Shown here: in pieces, positions 1 to 8,693 of the stretch | Position numbering within the stretch: position 1 is the first letter of the stretch | Layout of the letters: every line of letters begins with the position of its first letter | Source: an uncultured Oligoflexia bacterium | GTDB lineage: Bacteria; Bdellovibrionota; Bacteriovoracia; Bacteriovoracales; Bacteriovoracaceae | Length of the DNA stretch: 53,059 nucleotides | Direction of reading: 5' to 3' | Assembly: GCA_937120495.1 (NCBI GenBank) | Contig: CAKZJW010000150.1 | Location: forward strand, 1 to 53,059 | Translations under genes and position numbers: made by a program | Notes under the pieces: generated by a model | What the model saw: only the letters and a program-made list of their open reading frames with translations | The model's database searches: none | Told to the model about the DNA's origin: nothing

Positions 1-1
1 A

Positions 2-70
2 AGTTCTAAAGGTGATAAAAAATCTTTTGGAGAAGAAGGCATTTTAGATGATGAACTTGTTATCAAGTGA
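2..70 (+). CDS. Possible C-terminal tail of an unknown protein (partial)
   Basis: An open frame enters from the window edge and runs 22 codons to a TGA at 68-70, ending in DDELVIK. It could be the end of a gene truncated by the window edge or a chance open frame. Nothing in it is recognisable and there is no homology evidence. Confidence 0.2.
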   Translation, partial: SSKGDKKSFGEEGILDDELVIK

Positions 71-454
71 AGAAGGTTAAAATCAAAAAGCCTAACATAA
101 ATACAATATTCTATAGTTCTGATTCAATCTCATTTTATTGACGTCACCTCTAACTTCATTAACCTTTAGTTTTCATATATTCTTTCATGATAAAAATTTA
201 TCTAAAAATGGTTCTTTGAAAAATTCCAAAGAAAATATCAAGTATTGAAAACTCAATATTTTGACCACTAATTAACATTGATTATCAATTAGTTAACTAA
301 CAAATAGTCATCAATCAAGACATCAAAAATTTTCATTCTTCTATAAGAATTTTCGAAAATATCGACACTATCAAAAAAATTAAAAGTCTTTTTGGTATAT
401 TTTATGATAAACTATTAATAAACAAGACTAAAGAATACCATACAACACACTGAT
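71..454. other. AT-rich non-coding leader with no gene seen
   Basis: This stretch of about 380 bases has no convincing open frame. It is very AT-rich, with short imperfect inverted repeats around 270-300. It presumably carries the promoter of the receiver-domain gene that starts at 455. No Shine-Dalgarno sequence precedes that ATG, which is usual for Bacteroidota. Confidence 0.5.
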
Positions 455-845
455 ATGTTCACTATTTCAGACTATGAGAGTAAAAATACTATACTATTAA
501 TTGAGGATAATCCAGGTGATGCCAGACTTGTCGAAATTCTATTGGAGGACTCTGATCTTGATTGTGACATTACCAACAAAACAACATTAACAGCGGGAAT
601 AGAAGCACTTAATGAACAAGATTATTCTGCTGTATTACTTGATCTTAGCCTTCCAGATAGTAAAGGTTTCATTACATTAGAAACACTTCTTTTAAAATTT
701 CCAGATATTAATGTTATTGTATTAACGGGTTTAGCTGCTAAGGAATTAGGGTTAAAAGCTGTTAAAATAGGCGCACAAGATTTTTTAGTAAAGGGAGATT
801 TTGACTCAGAACAATTATCTAAAACATTAAAATTTGCTATTAAAA
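455..845 (+). CDS. Response-regulator receiver domain protein, 3' end lost at a junction
   Basis: About 130 residues form a nearly complete CheY-like receiver domain. The acidic pair is in LLIEDNPGDAR (residues 14-24), the phosphoacceptor Asp in LLDLSLPDS (61-69), the conserved Thr in VLTGL (89-93) and the Lys in FLVKGDF (110-116). Receivers of this subtype in Bacteroidota normally continue past the last helix (KTLKFAIKK here) into a PAS or histidine-kinase module. Here the open frame instead runs into the antisense of a beta-helix gene and stops at 898, so the last ~17 residues are not native. The ATG at 455 lacks a Shine-Dalgarno sequence. The receiver fold is clear; the output module and signalling partner cannot be known from this sequence. 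Confidence 0.75.
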
Positions 846-850
846 AATTT
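835..850. other. Chimeric junction 1 (receiver gene to beta-helix gene)
   Basis: On the plus strand, receiver-domain homology stops near codon 130 (about 844). On the minus strand, a beta-helix protein reading leftwards loses recognisable sequence at the same place. Two unrelated conserved proteins on opposite strands are both cut within a few bases, which points to an artificial join. The local sequence is A/T-rich (runs of aaaatttg and aaaaaattt), so a short microhomology may have mediated it. Confidence 0.65.
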
Positions 851-1341
851 GTAACTTTTTGGCAATTAACAACAGCAACATTTGGATTGTTATTCTGAGT
901 TAAATCAATAGTAAATCTATCTCCTGAAATACTAGATATAGAAATATTTTGAACAGGATTTGTATTTGCACCTAGCTTAAAAATTGCATAATTTTTTAAT
1001 TTTCCATCTGTAAGAATTTCATAAAAAGGTCTTATAACAACATCTTTATGAATTTTTAAATGAACATTCGATTTTAAGTTAATATTTCCAAAAGAATAAT
1101 TACCTGCAGATATTGTTAAAATCCCTCCTCCATTTGAAGAAATATTATCTATTGCTGTTTGAAGTTTTGGACTATCATCAGTTGTAAAATCATTATCAAC
1201 ACTGTAATCTAAAACTAAATTTTTATTGAAATTCGCATTTGAAACATCTGTATAAAAATTAGCTTCATTATCTATTTGAGAAAATAAAATTTGATTATTT
1301 ACTAGAAAAATAAGTGCAAAAAAAAGTATTCTTTTTATCAT
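845..1341 (-). CDS. Secreted right-handed beta-helix carbohydrate-active protein, N-terminal part only
   Basis: Reading leftwards from ATG 1341 (an upstream GTG at 1359 is less likely), the protein begins with a signal peptide, MIKRILFFALIFLVNNQ followed by ILFSQ, a typical flavobacterial export signal. Next comes a pectate-lyase/polygalacturonase-like entry into a beta-helix: a DDSPKLQTAIDNI segment, a GGGILTISAGNY turn, then repeated strand motifs around NVHLKIHKDVVIRP. Only ~165 residues remain before junction 1, so the catalytic region is missing. The fold suggests a lyase or glycosidase acting on algal or plant polysaccharide, but the substrate cannot be assigned. It lies 118 bases after, and on the same strand as, another carbohydrate-enzyme fragment, as expected in a polysaccharide utilisation locus. 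Confidence 0.55.
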
Positions 1342-1458
1342 CTTTAAAAAATTAGACACACTCTTTTAATAGAATATGTGAATAGCGTAAACTTCTCTAA
1401 ATAACTATCTAATCTTGTTTTTTAGAATACATTAATTGTATCTATGGATAATTTATTA

Positions 1459-1819
1459 TTACAACTCTTCCATTAACTCAATATCTATAAAACGAAAAGC
1501 TCCTAAAGGAATATTTATTTTTACTGAAGAACTCTGTTCTTTAAACTCTTCATTGTTTAAAATATCTGTAATTTTTTTTATTTTGATATTATTAAAATTA
1601 ACAATTGCTGTACTTTTTTCTGGATTAATGTAACCGTTATCTAAAATTGTTAATCTTAAATGTTTAGGAGAAGTTTGAGCAACTACCCAAGCAACATCTC
1701 CTGAAACTGTGATAGGTAATTTTGTTGAACCTTCTTTAATGCTTTTTTCTACAACTTTATAATATTCATCTGCTTTAAAAGTTTGTTTTCCATCTGCTGA
1801 ATAATAATTATGTCCATCT
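1459..1819 (-). CDS. C-terminal fragment of a putative polysaccharide-degrading enzyme
   Basis: The last ~119 residues of the frame ending at 1459 do not belong to the PrkA protein that precedes them. The segment starts near DGHNYYSADGKQTF, contains VSGDVAWVVAQTSPKHLRLT and ends in a strand-rich stretch, IPLGAFRFIDIEL. This looks like the C-terminal beta-sandwich of a secreted Bacteroidota glycoside hydrolase or lyase. I cannot name the family. Position and strand place it directly upstream of the beta-helix gene, so the two were probably neighbours in one polysaccharide-degradation cluster before joining to the PrkA gene. Confidence 0.4.
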
Positions 1820-1835
1820 GTAATATATTCTTTTA
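1815..1835. other. Chimeric junction 2 (PrkA gene to carbohydrate-enzyme fragment)
   Basis: In the minus-strand frame 2475-1459, PrkA homology is strong up to NPACRYILKEYI (residues 207-218) and then stops. PrkA proteins normally run to about 640-690 residues with a kinase-like C-terminal half. Here the frame continues as an unrelated beta-rich sequence and ends at 338 residues. Everything to the right reads as Bacteriovoracia-like, everything to the left as Bacteroidota-like. Confidence 0.65.
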
Positions 1836-2475
1836 AAATATAACGACAAGCCGGATTAACATCACCTTTGATTTTTAATTTCAAAGGCAGATCTCCTTCT
1901 TCGTTTAACTTTGCAACTAGTTTCTGTCTTGCCTCTAATGGTATTAACTTCAGTGGTTCTTCGTGCATTGGTGATTCAAAAAGTTTAGATCCACCTAAAA
2001 TATCACTGGCCTCTTGATCATGCCATTCATATGTATAGATAGCACCATCATCAGTTTTAGAGTAATGCTCTAACCCTTTTTTAAGAAGTCTTGAGATTGA
2101 AGACTTTGCTGAACCAACTGGACCGTGAAGAAGAAGTACCCTTTTTTCTGTTCCATAACCTTGAGCTGCCGATTTAAAAAAGTTAACAAACTTCATTAGG
2201 TGAACATCGATACCAAAGATAGCGTCTTTTCCATCATTAAGAGGATCATCGAAAAAGTGATATCTTGTAATTTCTTTTTTGTATTCAGTATAAGTTGAGG
2301 TTCCATAAGACATAATCATGTCGTGAACTCTTTGAAATGAATTTCTAACAACCATTGGATTTTTAGTCACAAGATCAAGATAGTCCTGCATCGAACCAGA
2401 CCAATTCAGATGAGAAAAATCTTCTTTAGAATAATTCTCTTCAATGAATTTATTTATATCAATACTACTACCCAT
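1820..2475 (-). CDS. prkA: PrkA-type serine protein kinase / AAA ATPase, N-terminal third only
   Basis: The first ~218 residues match the PrkA AAA domain. They include the HFFDDPLNDGKDAIFGID entry, the Walker A motif GPVGSAKSS (residues 118-126) and the YTYEWHD and NPACRYILKEYI signatures. PrkA is a cytosolic AAA-plus-kinase protein linked to stress and stationary-phase control. The start at 2475 has GGAGG a few bases upstream. The gene faces a PP2C phosphatase across a 220-bp divergent region, which suggests a phosphorylation/dephosphorylation pair. The C-terminal two thirds are absent because of junction 2, so the native gene is probably intact in the source genome. Confidence 0.8.
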
Positions 2476-2695
2476 ACATCCTCCAATTTGACTTACTTAG
2501 GTATCCATTATTATTGTCCCATTTAATCGGTTTAAGTGAAAGATATATATAGGTAAAAATGTAATTTTTTTGTGGAGCCAAATTGTCACCTTTCTTTGCA
2601 GTTTTATAGAAAAATTTGATTAAAAGTGAAAAAACTTTAAACAAAAAAAAGTTTTGCTATACTATTAACAATTAATAATTATTTTAGGAGAAAAC

Positions 2696-3442
2696 ATGGG
2701 TATTCTTGTCTCAGGACATACTGATATTGGAATGAAAAGATCAACTAATCAAGATTCAATATGCATCTATTCTCAAAGAAAATTTTTTGCTGTTGCTGAT
2801 GGTATGGGTGGACATAATGGTGGCGATATCGCCAGTCAAATGTCAGTAAAACTTTTACCTGAATATATTGAACAAAATATTGAAGAAGAAAACCAACAAG
2901 AGCTTCTTAAGAAATCTATCAAACACGTTAACAGATCTATCTATGACCACGGACAAAAGAACTCTGAATTAAAAGGCATGGGTACTACTCTTACTGCAAT
3001 AATGGTTAACGGCAATGAAATGAATATTGCCAATGTTGGAGATTCTAGAACCTACCTAATTAGTAAAAACAGACTTTATCAAATCTCTAAAGATCACTCA
3101 CTCGTTCAAGAGAAACTCAATATTGGAATATATGATAGAGAGCAAGCAAAAGCTGATCCACAAAAAAACGTCCTAATCAGAACGGTTGGGTTTGAACCTG
3201 ATGTTGAAGTAGATACTTTTAAATACAAAATCCAAAAAAATGATATGTTTCTTCTGTGTTCAGATGGACTTCATGGAAAGGTTTCTGATGAAGATATCAT
3301 ATTCCTAGTGAACCAATTCATCCCAAATCCAGAGTCAACAACTCAAGATAAACTAGATGCGTTAGTCAAAGAGTTAATCCAGCAGGCTAATAACAACGGT
3401 GGCCAAGATAATATCTCCGTAATTATCGCTCTTGCAAAATAG
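2696..3442 (+). CDS. PP2C-family serine/threonine protein phosphatase
   Basis: This 248-residue single-domain protein has the full PP2C motif series: the early basic/Asn-Gln-Asp block RSTNQDS, the metal-binding VADGMGGHNGG, GMGTTLTA, NVGDSRTYL, SKDHSLVQE, LLCSDGLHGKVSDEDI and the final GGQDNISVI. The metal-coordinating aspartates are all present, so an active Mn/Mg-dependent phosphatase is expected. It is cytosolic, with no signal peptide or membrane segment. The ATG follows TAGGAGAAAAC, a good ribosome-binding site. It is divergent from the PrkA kinase gene; the partner substrate is not known from sequence. Confidence 0.92.
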   Translation: MGILVSGHTDIGMKRSTNQDSICIYSQRKFFAVADGMGGHNGGDIASQMSVKLLPEYIEQNIEEENQQELLKKSIKHVNRSIYDHGQKNSELKGMGTTLTAIMVNGNEMNIANVGDSRTYLISKNRLYQISKDHSLVQEKLNIGIYDREQAKADPQKNVLIRTVGFEPDVEVDTFKYKIQKNDMFLLCSDGLHGKVSDEDIIFLVNQFIPNPESTTQDKLDALVKELIQQANNNGGQDNISVIIALAK

Positions 3443-3508
3443 AAAAACAATAAGCTCTAAGTCGTTGCTATTTCATTCGGTAAGGATTAAAATACTCATA
3501 CATATTTT

Positions 3509-3523
3509 CTCTTAAATTAAGAG
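3509..3523. promoter_or_regulatory. Short perfect palindrome upstream of the M23 gene
   Basis: CTCTTAA-A-TTAAGAG is a perfect 7+7 inverted repeat with a one-base centre, ending 14 bases before the ATG at 3538. It could be an operator or a small RNA hairpin; nothing else supports a specific role. Confidence 0.3.
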
Positions 3524-3537
3524 TTTGTATTTTGTTT

Positions 3538-4665
3538 ATGACACGGAGTTTAAGTTTGGACAAGTACTTTACCTTAATGATCGTCCCTGAAAAAGATAAA
3601 GGTGTTAAATCCTTCAAAATACCAGGAATCATCTTTAGGTCTTTTGCATTCATTTTTGTTTTAATTTCAATACTGGTAGGTATTTTTCTATACGACTATG
3701 TAAAAATTGTTCAACAAATAAACGAGAATAAATTACTAAATCTTGAAAACAAGCAACTAAGAGAACAAATCCAATTATTTCAAAACAAAATAAACTCTCT
3801 TGCTTCAGACCTGGAAAGAATAAATACCTTTGAGAAAAAATTAAGAATTATCACGGGCCTAGACAATCAACAAAAGGCCGCTGTTCCACTGAAACCAACT
3901 TCAAAGAATAAGTCAGACCAAATGATGGACGACTACTCTAAAGACTCCAAAGGTAAAGATCAAACATCTATCAAGCATGAACACAATGACTTGAACCTAG
4001 AGTTTAATTTTAAAAATATTAAAAATGAGCCTGAATACCAAAAACTGAAAAAACTTTATGATAAAAAAATTGCAGCAAATCTTGGGCTAACAAGTGACTA
4101 TAAAATCACTCGCCAGTTAAATAATGTTATTCAAAATAGCTTTGAGCTTTCTGATAGTTATTCAGAGTTTGATTTTAAGTACAAAAAAATTAAAAATGAA
4201 GTATCTAGCCTAGAAAACAAAGTTCATGAATTAGATCAGTACCTACTTGATAAAGATTCTGTCCTTTCTTCAACACCTACGATCCTTCCAGCTGTTGGTT
4301 GGATTACAAGTTATTTTGGTCACCGAATCTCACCCTATGCTGGAAAGCTAAAAATGCACGAGGGGCTGGATGTTGGTGCACCTTATGGAACTCCTATTGT
4401 CGCTCCAGCTGATGGACTTGTGACATACTCTGGAGTAAAAGCTGGCTTTGGTAAGTTCGTTCAAATTGATCATGGATATGGAATTGAAACACTCTATGCG
4501 CACTCTCAAAAATTGCATGTAAAAAAAGGACAAAAAGTTCAACGAGGTGAAAGAATCGCCGCCGTTGGAAGTACAGGATACTCTACTGGGCCACACCTTC
4601 ACTATGAAGTTCGTGTTAACGGGATTGCCGTAGATCCACTGTATTTTATTTTAGAAAATAATTAA
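3538..4665 (+). CDS. Membrane-anchored M23 (LytM) peptidoglycan peptidase
   Basis: The 375-residue protein has a short cytoplasmic N terminus (KYFTLMIVPEKDKG), one transmembrane segment at about residues 32-55, a coiled-coil region (about 58-105), a charged linker and a C-terminal LytM domain (about 258-370). All zinc-site motifs are intact: HEGLD (HxxxD), YAHS and HLHYE. It should cleave cross-links in periplasmic peptidoglycan or regulate amidases, since the coiled coil plus LytM layout resembles division-associated hydrolases. I prefer ATG 3538 over the in-frame TTG at 3532; neither has a strong ribosome-binding site. It ends 12 bases before secA and is probably cotranscribed with it. Confidence 0.88.
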   Translation: MTRSLSLDKYFTLMIVPEKDKGVKSFKIPGIIFRSFAFIFVLISILVGIFLYDYVKIVQQINENKLLNLENKQLREQIQLFQNKINSLASDLERINTFEKKLRIITGLDNQQKAAVPLKPTSKNKSDQMMDDYSKDSKGKDQTSIKHEHNDLNLEFNFKNIKNEPEYQKLKKLYDKKIAANLGLTSDYKITRQLNNVIQNSFELSDSYSEFDFKYKKIKNEVSSLENKVHELDQYLLDKDSVLSSTPTILPAVGWITSYFGHRISPYAGKLKMHEGLDVGAPYGTPIVAPADGLVTYSGVKAGFGKFVQIDHGYGIETLYAHSQKLHVKKGQKVQRGERIAAVGSTGYSTGPHLHYEVRVNGIAVDPLYFILENN

Positions 4666-4677
4666 ATGGAGTAATAA

Positions 4678-7224
4678 ATGTTAAACAATGTAATGAAGAA
4701 AATTTTCGGAACCAAGCAAGATCGAGATATCAAAGCTATGCGTCCACTACTAAACCAAGTTAATTCTTATAAAGAACAAATGGCTAAACTTAGCGATCAG
4801 GAGCTTCAAGCTCAGACGTCAAAGTTTAAAGGTTTATTAGAAAATGGATCAACTCTAAACGACATCTTACCTGAAGCATTTGCTACAGTGAGAGAGGCTG
4901 CAAAAAGAGTTCTTAAAATGGAACACTATGATGTACAGATCATTGGTGGAATTGTTTTATTTGATGGGAAGATAGCGGAGATGAAAACTGGAGAAGGTAA
5001 AACTTTAACAGCAACTCTTCCAATGTACCTTCACGGAATAACTGGCAAAGGTGCTCACCTTGTAACAGTAAATGATTATCTTGCAAGCAGAGATGCAGAA
5101 GAAATGGGTGTTCTATATAGCTGGTTAGGTTTATCTGTTGGATGCATTGTTCATGATATGAGTGATGAAGATAGAAAAAAAGCATACGAAGCCGATATAA
5201 CGTACGGAACAAATAACGAATTTGCCTTTGATTACCTAAGAGATAATATGAAGTTTGATTTGGATGAATATGTTCAGCGTCCGCATAATTTCTGTATCGT
5301 CGATGAGGTCGATTCAATTCTTATTGATGAAGCCAGAACGCCTCTACTCATATCAGGACCAAGTGAAAATGATACTGGTATGTATGGCAAAGTAAATGGC
5401 ATTCCAGCAAAACTTACTCTTGATACTCACTATACAGTTGATGAAAAATCACACACAGCAGTTCTAAGTGATGATGGTGTTGTAAAGGTTCAAGAAATCC
5501 TTAATATTGAAAACCTTTTTGATATTCAAAATGTTGAAGTTCTTCACCATGTAAATCAAGCTTTAAGAGCACATACATTATTTAAAATTGATGAGCAGTA
5601 TGTTGTTAAGGAAGGTAAAGTAATCATCGTTGATGAGTTTACAGGACGACTTAAAGAAGGGTCTCGTTGGTCTGATGGTCTTCATCAAGCAATCGAAGCA
5701 AAAGAAGGCGTTCCTATTAAAGGTGAAAACCAAACGCTAGCTTCAATTACCTTTCAAAATTATTTCAAAATGTATAACACTCTTGCTGGTATGACAGGTA
5801 CGGCTGACACTGAGGCCGAAGAGTTTGGGAAGATTTATAAACTAGAAGTAGTCGTAGTCCCAACAAACTTACCAATTATTAGAGATGATAGAGCTGATTT
5901 AATTTATGCAAATAAAATGGCAAAATATAAAGCCGTAGCTGACCTGATAAAAGAATGTAACGAAAAAAATCAACCTGTACTCGTTGGTACAATTACTATC
6001 GATAGCTCAGAGATTCTTTCTAACTTTTTAAATCAACTTGGTGTAAAACACGAAGTCTTAAATGCAAAACAACATGAAAGAGAAGCAACTATTGTTCAAA
6101 ATGCTGGTATGCCTGGCTCTGTAACAATTGCAACGAACATGGCCGGTCGTGGTACAGATATCAAGCTTAATGCTGAAACAAAAACAGCAGGTGGTTTATT
6201 TATCATTGGTACTGAAAGACACGAATCAAGAAGAATTGATAATCAGCTTAGAGGTCGTTCTGGGCGTCAAGGTGACCCAGGAGCATCGAGGTTCTTCTTA
6301 TCTTTAGAGGATGACCTAATGAGAGTTTTTGGTTCCGATAGAATCAAAACTTTTATGGGCAAACTTGGAATGAAAGATGATGAGCCTATAGAGCACAAAA
6401 TGATTTCGAATGCTATTGCTAAAGCTCAAAAAAGAGTTGAGGGTCATAACTTTGATATAAGAAAGCACCTGCTTGATTTTGACGATGTTATGAACGAGCA
6501 AAGAAAAGTAATTTATCGTTTAAGAAAAGAAATATTAAATGACGAAGGCAATCATGAACTAGTTCAAGAAATGGTTCAAGATGTCGCTCAAATGCTTGTT
6601 CAAATCAATACTCCAGAAAAGAAAACTCCACTTAATGAGTGGGACTGGGAATCTATAAATAATGGTTTTAAAAATGTTTTTGCTACAGAAAAAGTATTAA
6701 CAGTTAATGAATGTTCAGATAAACACAATTCAAATCTTGAAGAGTACATAGAAGCTCAAGCTAAAGCTATTCTTGCGGATAAATTTGCAGAGTATGATTC
6801 AGAACAAGTAAGATTAACTCTTAGAGAAATACTATTAGCTACATTTGACCAATTTTGGAAAGACCATCTTTTAAATATGGATAATCTTAAAGAAGGAATT
6901 AATCTTAGGGCCCATGGTCAAAAAGACCCTCTAGTTGAGTACAAAAGAGAAGCATTTGTTCTTTATGAACACATGAAGGTTGAAATTAGACGAGCAATCG
7001 TTGAAAGAATTTTCTCTGTAAGACTTTACACTCAAGAAGAAATCAATGAAATAAAAAGACAACAACAAGCTGAACTTGATGCACAACTTGAAGCTCATAA
7101 AAGAGCACAACAAGCTCAAGAGGCAGCAAGTGCACCTATTTCAAGAAGACAAGTTAAGGTTGGAAGAAATGATCCTTGCCCATGTGGCTCAGGAAAGAAA
7201 TTTAAGCACTGTCACGGAGCCTAA
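4678..7224 (+). CDS. secA: Preprotein translocase ATPase SecA
   Basis: This is a full-length SecA of 848 residues, the motor of Sec-dependent protein export at the inner membrane. It has Walker A MKTGEGKT (102-109), the Walker B/DEAD region [15 protein letters not shown], the [10 protein letters not shown] block, the [13 protein letters not shown] helicase motif, the [13 protein letters not shown] motif and the C-terminal zinc-binding tail [14 protein letters not shown] that contacts SecB and lipids. The start has GGAG seven bases upstream. The gene follows an M23 peptidase by 12 bases and precedes an acidic repeat protein by 11 bases. Confidence 0.98.
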   Translation: MLNNVMKKIFGTKQDRDIKAMRPLLNQVNSYKEQMAKLSDQELQAQTSKFKGLLENGSTLNDILPEAFATVREAAKRVLKMEHYDVQIIGGIVLFDGKIAEMKTGEGKTLTATLPMYLHGITGKGAHLVTVNDYLASRDAEEMGVLYSWLGLSVGCIVHDMSDEDRKKAYEADITYGTNNEFAFDYLRDNMKFDLDEYVQRPHNFCIVDEVDSILIDEARTPLLISGPSENDTGMYGKVNGIPAKLTLDTHYTVDEKSHTAVLSDDGVVKVQEILNIENLFDIQNVEVLHHVNQALRAHTLFKIDEQYVVKEGKVIIVDEFTGRLKEGSRWSDGLHQAIEAKEGVPIKGENQTLASITFQNYFKMYNTLAGMTGTADTEAEEFGKIYKLEVVVVPTNLPIIRDDRADLIYANKMAKYKAVADLIKECNEKNQPVLVGTITIDSSEILSNFLNQLGVKHEVLNAKQHEREATIVQNAGMPGSVTIATNMAGRGTDIKLNAETKTAGGLFIIGTERHESRRIDNQLRGRSGRQGDPGASRFFLSLEDDLMRVFGSDRIKTFMGKLGMKDDEPIEHKMISNAIAKAQKRVEGHNFDIRKHLLDFDDVMNEQRKVIYRLRKEILNDEGNHELVQEMVQDVAQMLVQINTPEKKTPLNEWDWESINNGFKNVFATEKVLTVNECSDKHNSNLEEYIEAQAKAILADKFAEYDSEQVRLTLREILLATFDQFWKDHLLNMDNLKEGINLRAHGQKDPLVEYKREAFVLYEHMKVEIRRAIVERIFSVRLYTQEEINEIKRQQQAELDAQLEAHKRAQQAQEAASAPISRRQVKVGRNDPCPCGSGKKFKHCHGA

Positions 7225-7235
7225 GAGGTAGAAAT

Positions 7236-8693
7236 TTGAGTAATGAAGATGATCCTAAAAAGGATAACGATTTAACAAGGATTGAAGACTTATCTGAGTA
7301 CCTGCACCAAGATGATGGTGATGAAGATTTCTCAGGTCTTAGTACTGATCCCGATATGGCTCTACCAGATGACTTCTCTTCGAGTGATGAGAGAGAAACT
7401 GATTTCTCCGCTCTTGAAGAAGATCTTGACTCTCTAGATCTAACTGACAATTTTGAACAAGAGGAATCTCCTACTGAGACTAGCTTTGATAATGATTCAG
7501 ATTTTGCAGACGATAGTATCTCTGAAGAAAATACAAACTTTGATAACGAGTCAGACTTTGGAGAGAATTCAGAGTTTGATAATGAAACAAGTTTTGAAGA
7601 AACTCCAAACTTTGAGGAAGATTCAGAGTTTGAAGAAACAACAAACTTCGAAGAAAATACAAATTTTGATGAATCACCTAGTTTTGAAGAGAGCTCAGAC
7701 TTTGAAGAAACTCCAGACTCTGAAGAAAAACCAGAGTTTGAAGAAGCATCAAGCTTTGAAGATAGTTCAGACTTCAGTGATGACCTAGGCTTTGAACAGA
7801 CTACAAGTGATGAAAGCCCTGATAGCGAACTTCCTCCTGAGATGCCAATTCAGAACAATGAAAGTGATATCCAAGAAAGTGCTCTTATTAAGTCAGACGA
7901 TGCAAGCTTGGAAAAAGTTCCTCTGGCACAAGTAAACACGGAATCACCTAGTAAGTCTCAAGAATATGCACCACCAGAGACGTTTAAAGACTTGCAGAAT
8001 TTTGCCAAGACAATGTCTTATGGAAATTTATCTCAAGAAGGAAACCCGCCATTTAGTATCATTCTAAAAGAAATAAAATATCAAGAAGATCTAGATGATA
8101 TTGTGATACTACTTAAAGAGTTTAAGATACTTTCCGCTGAAGACGAAGATGCTGCAAGGAAGACTCTTGCAAGAGGTTCATACTTAATTCCTCGCCTATC
8201 TGAATATGCCGCAATTCTTCTTTGTCATAAGCTTAGAAAATATGAACTAACTATTTTGATGGGTCTTACAGAAGAGATAACTCCAGCAAAGTCATACTCA
8301 TCTGATGATAGTGGTCTTGCTACAAAAAATAATATCTTCAATAATAGACAACATAGCTTCCTTTTTGAAAAAAACAAAGTTACATTAAATGACATCATTG
8401 TTTCAACATCTCAAAACCTTCAAGGTTACGAAATAAAAGAATATATCGCTGTTGCCGCTCAAAGTTCTTTAATCTCAAAAGACGATTTCACTGATATTGA
8501 CTCCAGTTCTTCGACAGAGAACTTTGTTTATCAAGACTTAATTTCAAAGTTAAAAATTCAAGCTTTAGATAAAAAAGGAAATGCTTTAATAGGTATAAAC
8601 TACACAATGACTCCCACTGTTTCAGAGAATGATCAAGAGGCATTGTATAAAATTACTTGTACTGCAAATATCGTATGGCTTCTAAAGAACTAA
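7236..8693 (+). CDS. Acidic Phe-Glu repeat protein of unknown function
   Basis: A 485-residue protein that I do not recognise. It starts at a TTG with AAGAGGTAG placed correctly upstream, 11 bases after secA. Residues ~60-190 form a very acidic low-complexity tract built from a degenerate short repeat of the type (D/N/S)FEE(T/S/D)x, with Phe at regular spacing. Residues ~250-485 look globular, mixed alpha/beta, with no motif I can name. There is no signal peptide or membrane segment, so it is probably cytosolic. Its 3' end overlaps the next gene by 19 bases, indicating translational coupling. The regular FxxxxxxF tract suggests a flexible docking region, but that is inference. Confidence 0.75.
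   Translation: MSNEDDPKKDNDLTRIEDLSEYLHQDDGDEDFSGLSTDPDMALPDDFSSSDERETDFSALEEDLDSLDLTDNFEQEESPTETSFDNDSDFADDSISEENTNFDNESDFGENSEFDNETSFEETPNFEEDSEFEETTNFEENTNFDESPSFEESSDFEETPDSEEKPEFEEASSFEDSSDFSDDLGFEQTTSDESPDSELPPEMPIQNNESDIQESALIKSDDASLEKVPLAQVNTESPSKSQEYAPPETFKDLQNFAKTMSYGNLSQEGNPPFSIILKEIKYQEDLDDIVILLKEFKILSAEDEDAARKTLARGSYLIPRLSEYAAILLCHKLRKYELTILMGLTEEITPAKSYSSDDSGLATKNNIFNNRQHSFLFEKNKVTLNDIIVSTSQNLQGYEIKEYIAVAAQSSLISKDDFTDIDSSSSTENFVYQDLISKLKIQALDKKGNALIGINYTMTPTVSENDQEALYKITCTANIVWLLKN

Noticed and set aside
7453..7788. Plus-strand frame rich in Leu, Lys and Gln inside the acidic repeat gene
   Set aside because: It is an off-frame shadow of the Phe-Glu repeat tract, with composition forced by the GAA/TTT repeats.
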